Assembly (NCBI RefSeq): GCF_028769735.1
Contig: NC_088173.1
Location: 19,656,038 to 19,720,037 of the forward strand
DNA length: 64,000 nt
From: Zonotrichia leucophrys gambelii
Taxonomy: Eukaryota; Chordata; Aves; Passeriformes; Passerellidae
Direction: 5' to 3'
The notes under the pieces: generated by a model
Databases searched by the model: none
Seen by the model: the letters and a program-made list of their open reading frames with translations, nothing else
Told to the model about the DNA's origin: nothing
Shown here: in pieces, positions 37,366 through 49,148 of the stretch
Layout of the letters: every line of letters begins with the position of its first letter
Numbering within the stretch: position 1 is the first letter of the stretch
Program-made: the position numbers and the translations under genes

Positions 37366-39328
37366 GGTGTGTCTATTTTGCTGTTGAGCTGCCCCTGTGC
37401 TGGAAGGGAAGCTGATGCTGTGCCACAAGCAAAGGCTCACAGGAAGGTGGCAGAGGATGTTGTCCCTTCACTGCCTGCTTCTGCAGTGGAATAGTGACAG
37501 ATTTATTCCTGGGATTTGCTTAAATATGTGAAGGGTCTGCCAGATTTTTCCATATGCCCAAGATATCATGATTTCCTGTAAGCACCTATATCTCTGCAGG
37601 GCTCTTTACCAATGTTAGATGTTGTATAGCCTCCTTTTCAGTGCTGTAGAAATACATTGTATATTGTTACCTCTACCTGAAAGTATAGTAATTTGTGGTT
37701 TGTTCTTATTTTCATTGGGTATAGGGAAAAGGGAGATTCTGGTACCAGTAATAGAAGCTACAAAAAAGCCAGCAAAGAACATGTGTCAGTGACTGAGGCA
37801 GTGCTGATCGCACTGCAAATGAGAGCACACCACTCATCTATTGGCTTTGCTATTGTCAGACTGAGCTGCTTGCTGTACATTGGAGAGCTGATGCACTGCT
37901 CTAGAAAGGAGATGTGAGTCCTTGCCAGACTGCTCAGCTTACTTTACTGCTGATGTAGGAGGCTTTGGTGCCGGGCTGGGTTTCAAGACCTGAGAACAAG
38001 GTAGCAGATGTGTTGGACTGGTGTGCTTGATGAGCCTGTGCAAGATTGTGTGTTTTCAGTAGAAGGTTGCTCCTGGGGAAAAGCACTTCCAAGGAGGCTG
38101 CTTCCATGTAGGTGCCTTAAATTAGGGTGGTGGCATTGCCCCAGTGGGAATTGTGTTCTGATGCAATTGAGTTTATGGGCTGTGAAGCACTTGTAGTAGG
38201 AAAGCAGAATATTTGATTTCTATGCAGAATGGAAAATAAGTGGTAAACTGTACTTATGCTGGCTGGTATCAAAGAGACAGAGAGAGACTGAGAAATCTGA
38301 ATTGGACAAGTGGAGATTGCAGGACAGGAGTGGCTCTGTGAGCTCTCAGTTCCTACCTGCATATCTTGGCTTGCATTCCAAAGTGTGGACTACCAGTACT
38401 TACATGCCTTTTAAAATTGAGTCTGTAGGAGAACAGGACTGCTATTATGGCATCAGTATACAAATTGGGAAGTTCTATCAGCAAAAAAGGAGCAAGTGTG
38501 CGTGCTAAAAATTGCTTGAATTATATTGGGTTGATATTGTTTTTTGTGTAATTAGCTTGGATGTACTTCAAAGAACAATTGTGGTTTACAAATCCTTTTT
38601 TCCTAAGTACAGCCAATTAATCATGAACAAAAGATGCGTAGGAAAAAAAAATTAAAAAATCACATCTGTTGTTTTCAGAAGTAATTATGTACACAGAGAA
38701 AAAATAAGAGACAATAATTGCATTTAATATTTTTATTTCTCTTAGATAGCTGCAATTGTCCAGAAGACTACTTAACTTCTCTTTCTATTAGGATTATAAA
38801 ACTCATGCAACATTGTGTTTTTACTCATCTAGCGTCATTTTGAAAGTCTTGTATCTCTCTGCTGTAAAAATCTTGCCTTAGTATTTGTCTTAAATAATTG
38901 CATCACACTGTCTGGTGGAAATAACTATAAAGAAAAAAGTACTTTGATGACTCAGGACTTCCTTCTCATTGACTTTCAATAATGCACAGGCGTCTACAAG
39001 TCTTACTGAGTCATACAGAAAGACATTGAACATTAAAACAGAATTTAGAGAGATTTCAAGCCCATACTTCTGCTAAAAAGTCCCATTTAGCAGTCATCTT
39101 CTCCTAACACTCAGTACCTCCTACTTGTCTGATCTGGCATTTGCATAGCCTCTTGCTTGATACAGGCATACAGTTTCCCCGCTCTGACCATCTAACTCTT
39201 ACCTAAGCTTTGCAGAGATCAAGAAATTAGGGCCAGGGATGCTTTAGTCCTTTGGAGGACTTCTCTGGCGCTTCTGCTCTAGGGGTGCCCTATAACTAGG
39301 CCTGAAACACTGGCTAGGCATGGCAGCC

Positions 39329-39342
39329 TTTTTTTTTTTTTT
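39329..39342. repeat. T14 homopolymer
   Basis: Fourteen consecutive T. It begins inside a chance 91-codon frame and would read there as a run of phenylalanine. Confidence 0.85.
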
Positions 39343-39594
39343 ACTTTTCCCCTCACTGTCAGACAGCTTAGCTGCCTCTGGGAGAGCACCTCAGGGCAGA
39401 AGCTTCAGATGCCTTCTGTGGTTTCTAATGGTGAAAGAGCAATGGGAGGGTGCTAAATTACTGGCTTCCAATCTGCAGTCCATGAGTCCTCCAGGTCTCC
39501 CTGAACTCTTTTTAAAAAAGAGACCAAAAAAAGGAAATGTAGTAAATTTCGCCTATTATTTGGTGTCAGTTCACAATATAGAACTATTCCTGTA

Positions 39595-39659
39595 GAACAA
39601 AAAAAAAAAAACCAACAAAAAGCCAAAAAAAACCAAAAAAAAATCAAAAACCTGAAAAA
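39595..39659. repeat. A-rich low-complexity tract
   Basis: A run of thirteen A followed by CCAAAAAA-type units and more A runs, ending near CCTGAAAAATC. It resembles a decayed poly-A tail on the + strand, but nothing upstream is recognised as a retroposed sequence. Confidence 0.8.
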
Positions 39660-41768
39660 TCATTTATTTGCCTCAATCTTGCTGCTCTGTGGACTTGATC
39701 CCCAACTTAGATTTTTGGGTAGTCTTAAATGTCTCATCTCTTTAACATTACAGTGAAATATAAAGTATTTAGGGATAAATAGAAGCTCTCTAACAGGACA
39801 TCTAAATCCTACATGGAAGGACTCAAACCAGTATATTGGTGTTCTGAGAAACTATTTGCTAAAGAATCATTTTGAGCTTCTGAATAGAGGACTAGAAAGA
39901 CTATCAACATCCTGCAACATTAAAAGATGACTTCCATGTGTACCTGCAGTCATGCTTAGGAGCCTAACTTGCAGCTTTGTCTGTGTTCTCTCGGGGTGCA
40001 AACACAAACCTACAAAGATTTCATATCCTGAAATAATGTTTAGTAGGTAATACAGACACTTTCCCTGCAAAACAAAATGAAAATAATGGTTTAGTTTTTC
40101 TCTTTGGTAAACTTCCTGTGAAGTAATGAAGATAAAATCTGTGTTTTCTGTGACAGGCTGCCAGGAGGGTAATGAAAAGATCTGACTATATAAAGCTGCT
40201 CAATTATTTCTGGATTTTGTGCACTGTACTTCTGCACCCATATGTTTGTTGTTTTACATGGCTTATGCTCAAATGAAAACTGTGCATGTGTGTGCTAATA
40301 TACTCTACCTGGGGAATTCCAGTGCAGAAACTAATTATTTCTTCAACCTGACACAATGCTCAATTGATGCTGATGGGTGATGAGATTATAATTTTCTTGT
40401 GGTTAAACTGATTGTAAAAGTAGTGTTGTCTGTTAGTGGGTACGGATATCTTGACACTGTAATTGAGTGACAGCCATAAACTCATTGTCACATGTAGTTG
40501 TGTTGTTACCTGTTACAATAAGAACCTATTGGACCTGAAGTTGGATAGCAATTGATTTTTCCTTTTAATGTGCTGCGAAGAAGATACAAATTCTGCTTTT
40601 ACTAACATGACTACATTTCCAGGCAATCGTGGTAAAACTATCTCAGGTCTTGTCCATGTGGAAGCCAGGTCTGCCATAACAGCAGAGCTTTTTTCTTCAT
40701 GGTTTTGATTACAACTGGGAGCCAATAGCAGTGATGTGAGGGACAGAGAGCAGAGTATTTAGGATATATTATCACCATGAACAGTCATAGATTTATTTAT
40801 TTTTGCATTGAGAATGGATAGGGACAAGGGAAAAAAAGTGGCTCTGAAAAAAGATATCTGGACATCTATTTTATCCTGATATAAGCTTCATTTTTCTTTC
40901 CTGTCAGCCATAGATCTGCTACTGTAGTGGCTCTGTGACACATTTTTTCAGGCCTTTGTATGTCTGGAAGGTAATAGTTTTGCATTTGGTTTATTTACAT
41001 ATTTTGGATTCAAGGGGAATTTTCTGCTCCTTGCGAAAATGCAAGGGTAGAGGATGAGGAGAAGAGAATCATAAAAATGTATTAGGAGGCAGACTGGCTT
41101 TTCTTAATTAGTTATGGCCTAACTGGAAGCCTTTTCAAAGAATTTGACATTATTTCTAGAATTGCAAAGTCAAATACTTCAAAATGGTTACTGCCAGGAT
41201 CATTTCAGGATCATTGTCATTTTGAGCATATGAATGGCAATGACCTTAATGTGGTCACATACTGCTCTCTTAACCCCCCTAGGTCACTAGACTTATTCAA
41301 CGTGCAGAATGTGCTTTGCAATTAAAAGGGAGGAACCATTAGTTAACCTTTTAACCTTACTGCCCAGTATACAGCACTCAAGTTTATCTAGCTTGTTATT
41401 CTAACCTTCCAAGAGATACAAAATTATATTACCCATATGCTTTTCTGTAAACCTTCACTATCCTATCCAAATGCATAAGCTAATTTTCATGGTACTGAGA
41501 AAATGGATATTATTCCATTAGTTCCACTTCCCAGATAGAAGACCTGGGACATCAAGTAGCATCAATATTGGAACAGATTCTGGCTTTCTTCTTTAGAAGA
41601 GCTTGCGTTGCAAACTTCATGTCTTGAAAGCACAAGTCTGATGAGCTTTAGACACTGTTGTGACTGTTTAGGGACTCAAACTCCAATCTCAAGATGAGTG
41701 TATATAAGTAGAAAAGATATTGCTATACAGCTGTGAAGTTTAGTATCAATGACTGCAAGCACGATGTC

Positions 41769-42331
41769 AGCTTGAATCAGCAATAGTGTGGCCAGCAGGA
41801 CCAAGGCAGTGATTGTCCCCCTGAACTCAGCGCTGGTGGGGACACACCTCAAGTACCGCGTCCAGTTCTGGGCCCCTCCCTACATGAAAACACACTGAGG
41901 TGCTGGAGCCTGTCCAGAGAAAGGCAATGGAGTTGGTGAAGGATATGGAGCAGAAGTCCCATGAGGAGCAGCTGAGGCAGCTGGGGTTGTTTAGCCTAGA
42001 AAAAAGGAGATTTGGGGGAGATTTTGTTGCTTTCTACAACTGTCTGAAAGGAGGGATATTATAGTGGAGTTTGTCTCTTCTCACAGCTAACAAGTGATAG
42101 GACAAGAGTAAAGGAGGTTTAGATTGGATGTTAGGAAACATTTCTTCACTGAAAGCATTGGAACAGGCCAAGTGGTAGTGTCACCATCCCTGGAGGTGTT
42201 TAAGAGATATGTAGATATGGCACTTGGGGAATGGTTTTGTGTGGCCTTGGGAGTTCTGGGTTAAAGGTTGGACTTGATGATCTTAAAGGTATTTTCAATC
42301 TAAACCATTCTATGATTCTGTGATTCTATCA
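41769..42331 (+). mobile_element. CR1 LINE 3' part, plus strand
   Basis: The copy opens with AATAGTGTGGCCAGCAGGAC and continues through GTCCAGTTCTGGGCCCC, GAGGTGCTGGAGCCTGTCC, and TTAGGAAACATTTCTTCACT. It ends with GGACTTGATGATCTTAAAGG and the CR1 terminal short repeats (TTCTATGATTCTGTGATTCT, 42308-42327). This is the end of the reverse-transcriptase reading frame and the 3' untranslated part of CR1; the 5' part is absent. It is the best preserved CR1 in the window, of the same general type as the minus-strand copy at 36603-37365. It is inactive. Confidence 0.95.
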
Positions 42332-43084
42332 CAGTTCACGTTAGTGTGTTGCTGCAGTTATATCTCTTTGCTTACAGGCAGAGTTCAGCAGATCTGCATT
42401 AGCATGGCATTCCCCCTCTGTCTGCTTTGGTTAGCCTCAGTGGAGCCAGCACAGCGCTGTGCTGTGGACAGAGATCCTGTCAGAGGCAGCAGCAGCATCC
42501 AGCTTGGCACTGTGCTGTTTGTGCCCTTGTTCACAGGAGCAGCTTCTGCCTCTAGACAGCCCTTGTATTTATTCACTATACACATTCTAAATCCCCAAAA
42601 CAATGTAATATCTGGTAGAAAAACGGGTCCACCTGTTTATTTAAAGCTATATGGGGAAAACTAGTGCAAAATAAGGTCTTGGAAGATTTTACTTTTATGC
42701 ATTTTTGCAAGGTACCTTGTTTGAAAAGCTTAACTTTATTCAGTGGGATTTTTAGGAAAAAACATTCCCAGGGAATTCTGATACCACTTGCCTGATTTAT
42801 TCCATATTCTTACCTTCTTCTTACAAAAATGTATTTACTCTGTTGCTTACTGTGGCAATGCCATCTTGCCCACATTTTTTCTCTCTGTATGCATCTTATG
42901 TGATCCTGTCTCTTGCCAAGCAGTTGCCCCCACTTCCTAACAAGCTATAACAAATCAGTTTCTCTAAATGGATGCAAAATGGCAGATCTTTCCAAAGCAT
43001 TTTAAAATACCAGTTTCCCTACTCTGACCATAATTTAATTAAAGTACCATACTTTTAAAATAATTATGGCAAAAGCAGCAAGAT

Positions 43085-43147
43085 GTGTTTTGGTTTTGTG
43101 TTAGGTGGTTGGGTTAATTTGTTATTCTTTGTTTTGTTTTGCTTCCT
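43085..43147. repeat. T/G-rich low-complexity tract
   Basis: TTTTGGTTTTG-like units and later TTTGTTTTG units dominate, with a few A. Confidence 0.65.
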
Positions 43148-44148
43148 TTCCAATACATTTATTTGATCCTATAAACCGACCTTTGGCAATTTGGTGCAGC
43201 TCTGTTCATGACTCTGACAGCTCATCAGACCCTAGGAGGGCAGTGCACAGTCCTGGCAAACAACGGGGATCAGATGAGGACTGAATCACAGCTCACTTAT
43301 TGCTTAACATCAGAGGGGAAGTAAATTCTCTTGCTCTTACTCGTGCGGTATCTTGCATCTCCCTTCCCCTTCATTTGTGTCAGCTTCACGTCCCTGTCTG
43401 GGAGCAAAACTCTGTCTGTTGCAGAAGTCTCTTGCTTCACATACAAAGTGCCTGGCATCCCCCCAGAGGAGTTCAGGAGATGAGCAGAGCACCTCCTTTG
43501 CTTCCTCATGAGGATGTGTGGCCTGGCCTGCAAACCAGTCAGCAGCTTCTGTTTGCTTCAGCTCTGCTCTTACCCGACAAGGCAGTCCTGGGATCTTTTG
43601 TTATGCCTCCTTCTTGCCTTTTTTTTGTTAGGTGATATTCAAGGTATGCTCTTATCAGATGCTTCTAAAAAACTAAAGTATGCAGTATTTCCACATGCCT
43701 GCTGTAATGGTAAGATCTTAAAAAATTTCCCACAAGTCACTTATGACATTTATTTCTAAAAGTCATGTTTGGTCTCTGTCAGAGCATGTTTTTCATTCAA
43801 TGTGGAATATGCCCTTTATACTAAATCTGATGTTAATATGTCTATAACTCTGTTCATCCTCCTTCAGTAGTTTCAGCTACTTTATAAATACATTGAACCT
43901 GTTTTTGCACTGCAAGTATGACCTGCAACTTTCCTTCTAAGAACACTTTCTTAAAACTGTATCGTCTGTCATTTATGGGAGGGTGGATTAATATTTTATA
44001 CAAAGAGAATCTTTACGTATGGGTTGTGAGCATGCACTATTAAACTCCTGAAACCTTCATTTACTTCTCTGCCAAAGTAATAGTATGGAGAAGTCGATAC
44101 TGAAGGTTCAGGGCAACTGAGCTTTTCTTCCTCTGCTCTTTCTTCAAG

Positions 44149-44263
44149 CCAGACTTTGGTTTGTAGCTATCTGCTCTGAAGCCACTGGACTTCCAGAAGT
44201 CAGAAATTTTGTTGCCATGATCTACAGATCAGTGGATGCACTAAAACCTTCTGGAGTATCAGG
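44149..44263 (+). other. Candidate coding exon (unconfirmed)
   Basis: A pyrimidine-rich tract (CTCTGCTCTTTCTTCAAG) ends in AG at 44147-44148, and AGG|GTAAGT, a near-ideal donor, begins its intron at 44264. Between them lie 115 bp with one open frame and stops in the other two. That frame has 37 whole codons with two bases left over at each end; it starts RLWFVAICSE and ends LKPSGVS. I do not recognise the family. No partner exon was found, and candidates like this arise by chance in 64 kb, so I would not annotate it as a gene without RNA or homology evidence. Confidence 0.2.
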
Positions 44264-47200
44264 GTAAGTTAGTTTATGCCATGACAGCACAGGAGAATTC
44301 TGGTTTTGCACTCTGCTGTCTGGGAGATTGCAAATGCATTGTGGTATTTCAGGAAGTGCTGGAAGGCTCATTCTCCAGAAAGTTTTTCTTTTTCCTGGCT
44401 GTGAATTAAGAGGGTGTTATGATAGTTTTGTTTCAGACAGGGTAAAGCCACCAGAGTCTCTTCTATGGCTATTTTCTGAGTAGCTGTAATGTTCTAATAT
44501 TTTTCAGGCTTTTGATTAGTGTGACAAAAAAACTTTCTTCATTTCCATCTTCATTTCCTTCCAGTCTCTTAGCGATGTATCGCTAGACAGAGTACTTTGT
44601 CTATTTTAATACATGACTAATCTTTTCGGACCCATTTCCATTGCTATCTGTGCACTACAATTGCTAACTGTATTATGCCATTCAATATGGTGTGCAGCAG
44701 TCCATCAATCCTCTTTCTTCATCTAAAGGCAGAAAATATATAGTAATTGCTTAATAAATCTGCCATTACTTTATCTCAGTCTCCCGATTCCCCATTTGCA
44801 TTTTTAGTACTTTTATCTTTAGGGCTGGCTGGTCATCTAACCAAGACAGGACGATAGCTAACTTTTATAGTACAGAAAGCAATAGGATTCTATGGTGAAT
44901 TAATATTTTTTTATTAATAACAGATACTAAATCTTGATGGAATAGTTAATGTCATGCATAGCTCCAACCCCTGCAGAACTTTTCCTGGGTACCTGGGATG
45001 GATAGTATTCTCTTCATTTGTCTCAGGCTTGTAATGCAAAGAAGTTTCCTGCATTCTGGCATAAATAATTTGATAACAAACTCAGGGCTGAATTCCAGTA
45101 AGGTCAGTTTTCCTCTATCCTTAGCAACTATTGTTTTCAAGAGGATTATTATATTTTTATGAAAATAGTGACATATTATTGTTACAAGGAATTCTTTTTT
45201 GTTTCTTTCTGAGCAATGACAGGTTCACCAGGTGTGATCTTATTTTTCTGCTATAGTATCAGAGATATCCTATTAGATGAAACTATTAATGATTTCTGGT
45301 TTTTATGTATAGAGTTATTTATGAATTGACAAGAATTGTTTGCCATTAAGAAATCTAAAATTTCTAGCTAAAAAAAACAAAGGAAAAGTACAAAGGCTTT
45401 CAGTTAGTATGTTAACCACACTCATCTTTTATACCTCATTCTGTGTTGTGCTGAAGCTTAAGAACACCCCATTCCTTAACTGAAGTTTAATTTTCTAATA
45501 ATTGTTTCCCTTCTGAATTTTGAGCTATGTGATAGGGAGGATATGCAAGGAGGCACTTATCACAGGTCTTGCTTATATATGTACTTCTTGCCATTTCTGA
45601 ACAGGGTTGTTGTGCAAATCTTCTGATTTGATAGTGAAAATTCAGCATTTAGGAAGCATGCTGAATAACACACTGCACACTCATAAAGCGTATCTCTCCA
45701 GCAAAACAACTTTTTGTAAACATCTTTGGCCCATCCCATCCCTCCTATTTTTCTGGCTTAGGTCAGAAAGTGAAAGCAAGTTCAAGATCTTTGTCTTCAT
45801 CTTGAGACAACTCCATAAATCTTCAGATATCTAAAATAATTTAAGAAATTATGGCATAAAAGCTGTTTTGAAAAACTGGCATGATGCACCATCCTACCTA
45901 GGATTAAATCTTATTTCTGATGACAGTGAAACTCTTAAACGCTCTACTTGAGACAATGGACTAAATGGAATTTTGACAAATACAAGTCTCACGTCTCCTC
46001 TCTTTAAACTATGCCCTTGCTAGAATAAATACATAGCAATAGACAGAAATGAAGAAAAAATCCCCAAACCAAACATTTTTAAAAGCAAATTGGAGAAGTC
46101 ACTAAGTAAAAACATTAATTGCCTGTGCTCTTGAGGGACTGTTAATAAATGGAAACACATGGCTGATATTTAGTTATTTTGCCTAAATAAATACCCAGGA
46201 AATATTAAACGCAACCTTTGGAGGATTTCCATAGAACTGCCAAAATGTATTGCAGCTTGCTGCTAGTACAACCTACATCAACATTCAGGAGCAATATAAA
46301 ATCGCTCATTTATTTTGGATTGAGTGCCAAAGCAAGAGGAATAAGCAATTTTGAAATAAGCAAGTACAATAATATGACACACAGCTCTGGCCTTATGCTT
46401 CAGGGAACCAAGGAGATTTTATTTCTGGGGGAGTAGAGGTACATAAGGGAGTATAAAGTAGAAGAATTTCTGCTTTAATGTTTACATTTTCAACATAATG
46501 GGAAAAATAAAAAGAGAAAAACTTTTGTCGTTAAGCTGAACAAACATTTCTTCATGGAATCTCCTACTGTAATTTTTTTCAGATGTAGAATGGACATAAT
46601 AGTGAGTTTGTGACATGAATCAGGTTTCCTGTGGCATGTGGTCCAACACAAGCTGCACAAGCAGGGAGACTATCTCAAATTTTAAATGAATATGTTTTAA
46701 TGCTGATAAATGAGCACAGCAAGAGACAGAACTGTGTTTTACATGGAACCAAGACATAGTCTAAGACTGTAGATCTTAAAAAGTAGTTACAAGAACACTT
46801 AAGCCAGACTCACCATAGAATTCCTGCTTAAAGATGGGATAGCCACATCCAGTTAATTTTCTGACTTTTAAAGAGCTAGGTGTGTGTACTATAATCAGAG
46901 ATCTTCCTGCAGGGAGATTGCTCTGTGTGTGGGAATATCTCTCTTTTCTCACTCCTATAATGGAGAGACAACCTCTTTCTTATTCTTCAGTCTGCTTCTG
47001 ATTCACTTAGGAACTTTAAATTCCTTTCTGTTTTTCAGAGTATTCCATATTTAAAACTATTGTCATTACTACTATTGTTCTTGATTATTCACTTATACTT
47101 GATAAAATTGGTCTTTGTTGTCCTGTTTTCTTTTAATTTCACCTTGGGTGAATTTCAGTTATCTTTTATTCTTGTTCTCCTTGCAAATTTTGATACTATT

Positions 47201-47826
47201 TTCTTAGACTATTTTACATTTTTAAAAGATAGTTATATTAAAAAAATAGCTTTTTTTTTTTGTGGTGCTTTCATTCTTGGATGTTTATATTGAGTGAAAG
47301 TGCTTTATTGAAATATTCTGTAATATTAAATTCACCTGCTTTACTTTTTCCCATTTGGCATATAAGTTTAAGGACAACCTTTTTCCACATGGCCTTGTCA
47401 GGACACCGAAAGGATCAATCTCACTCCCTTTTAAAGTGGCAGAAATCCTCCTGATTTGTCTTAGGATGAGATTGAGGCTTCTTGTAAATATCCCTAGAAA
47501 TGTCTCCCAAGTTCCACATGTGCAGTTCTTCTCCCAAACTATACCCCTGAATTTTCCCAGGTCTCATGAAACATTTCTACAGACATTCTGCAGGATACAG
47601 GATTCATCTAACAGGCAAAATGAACAGGGTAACTTCCCCATATTTCTTACCATCTATCATTCTTTACCTTTACAACTGACCTGCTTCCTGCCCCACGTTT
47701 CACTATATATTTGATAAAATGTGCATTCTTGTATTTTTTGTTCCATAGGTTTGTTCTTCAGTCAACCTTTGATATATTAGAGTGAGTAGGATGTGTGGAA
47801 AAAATGTCATGAGTAGGTTTTTTGCC

Positions 47827-47838
47827 TTTTTTTTTTTT
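47827..47838. repeat. T12 homopolymer
   Basis: Twelve consecutive T; simple low complexity. Confidence 0.85.
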
Positions 47839-48271
47839 AATAATCAGTGTTTTCTAAATGTCTTCATGTAGGTAAAAATGAAGCCAGCACTTGCTGTCCG
47901 TGTAACACTTAAATATAAATGCTTATACCTGTAGTTAAAGCCCAGATGACTTCACTAACTAAAATCTGTGAAGTCTGTTTTAAATGGCTATGCTTCTGCC
48001 ATAATAATGTCAATAAAAGCCTGGAACTGCTATAAATAAAACAAATATGAAGTTGAATAATTTCTTTTTCTGTCCTGTAACAACAAGCTATTTCTGGGAA
48101 AAGAAACTTAAAATTGTTTTGTGTCAGCATTGTATGTGAAGCTGGCTTCTGCATTCAGGAGGAGAAAAAAAAGACTGGAAGGCAGAAGGCAAAAGAATAA
48201 AGTAGTATTTTGAATTCTTTCTCTACATGACATGTCTATGAGCCACTTAATTCTGTATCTGTGAGGGGTTT

Positions 48272-48283
48272 AAAAAAAAAAAA
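48272..48283. repeat. A12 homopolymer
   Basis: Twelve consecutive A followed by GAGACCC; no retroposed body recognised upstream. Confidence 0.85.
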
Positions 48284-49110
48284 GAGACCCTCATAACAGA
48301 AACAAAACAATGAGCCAGCTTGAGACTTGAATCATAAATTAATTCAGGGATTTCTACAGAAATTGCCAGTGTACATACTTGGAAAATCCATTGCGCAGGA
48401 TGTGTCTTCCTCTAGTTTGCTTTGGCTGATCAGCTGCGTGAATGCAAAATGTTTCACGTGGAGGCTCAATGGGGACTGAAGAGGTCTGATCCTAGTGAAG
48501 TGCTAAACTTGAACAGATCTCAGCAGAGCTCAGGTTTCAGCTGAGGAGTCAGGAGACATTCCTGGTTCTCCTGGTTGGAGGCTTGGAGCTGAGAGGGGGG
48601 CAAATGGATGTGAACTGTGCTAAGCCACTGCCGACAATGACACACAGTGATCACCGTAAACTTCAAAGGAAATTATTTCCTGTGTGGGAAGGGAATGCAC
48701 CAGTGAATGCATACTCACTCTCTCCCCTGCACCACACCCCTCTTTCTCTTTCTCCCCAGGCTCTGTTTTGTAGTGACCATAGGGATCACTGTCATTATAA
48801 ATAAACTTAAATTCTAATTTTGAAAAGAACTCTTTCTCCAGTGGGCTCAGAAATGTTATTCTATGTTTCCAATCTTATTGCTGGAACAGTAGGCTAATTT
48901 CTAAGGCATCAAGAAACATGATATTTGGTTCTCTGAAGGTCTTGGAACACCATTTCTCCAAGAAGAAATGATCCACTTGCTAACTAACTGCTCAGTGTCA
49001 CCCCTGTAAAGATTTTCCTTCTTGACAATGAGCAACAGCAGAAGGGTTCAGATCAGAAATGAAAAACCAACATCAATAAAATAGTCTAGCCTATAATGAT
49101 ACAGAATAAA

Positions 49111-49148
49111 TGTATACATATATATATATAATGTGTGTGTGTGTGTGA
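49111..49148. repeat. Compound (TA)n(TG)n microsatellite
   Basis: TGTATACATA leads into a pure TA run and then, after AATG, into a TG run of about eight units. Compound TA/TG arrays are usually polymorphic in length. No gene is adjacent. Confidence 0.92.

Larger units (their letters stand above)
37366..41768. other. Unique AT-rich non-coding sequence
   Basis: No gene is supported. It contains a T14 run (39329-39342) and an A-rich tract (39595-39659). Open frames of up to 91 codons are present but overlap one another and show no domain. The first few hundred bases after 37365 are somewhat richer in G+C and might include more of the neighbouring CR1 in unrecognisable form. Confidence 0.55.
42332..49110. 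other. Mostly unique AT-rich non-coding sequence
   Basis: No gene is firmly supported. It includes a possible exon (44149-44263), a T/G-rich tract (43085-43147), T runs at 47251-47261 and 47827-47838, and an A12 run (48272-48283). A moderately GC-rich part at 43290-43620 gives overlapping open frames on both strands (78-111 codons) without domains. The 114-codon frame just after the CR1 (42320-42664) also has no family signature. Confidence 0.5.

Noticed and set aside
42320..42664. 114-codon open frame just after the plus-strand CR1
   Set aside because: It starts in the CR1 tail, is opposed by an open frame on the other strand, and has no domain.
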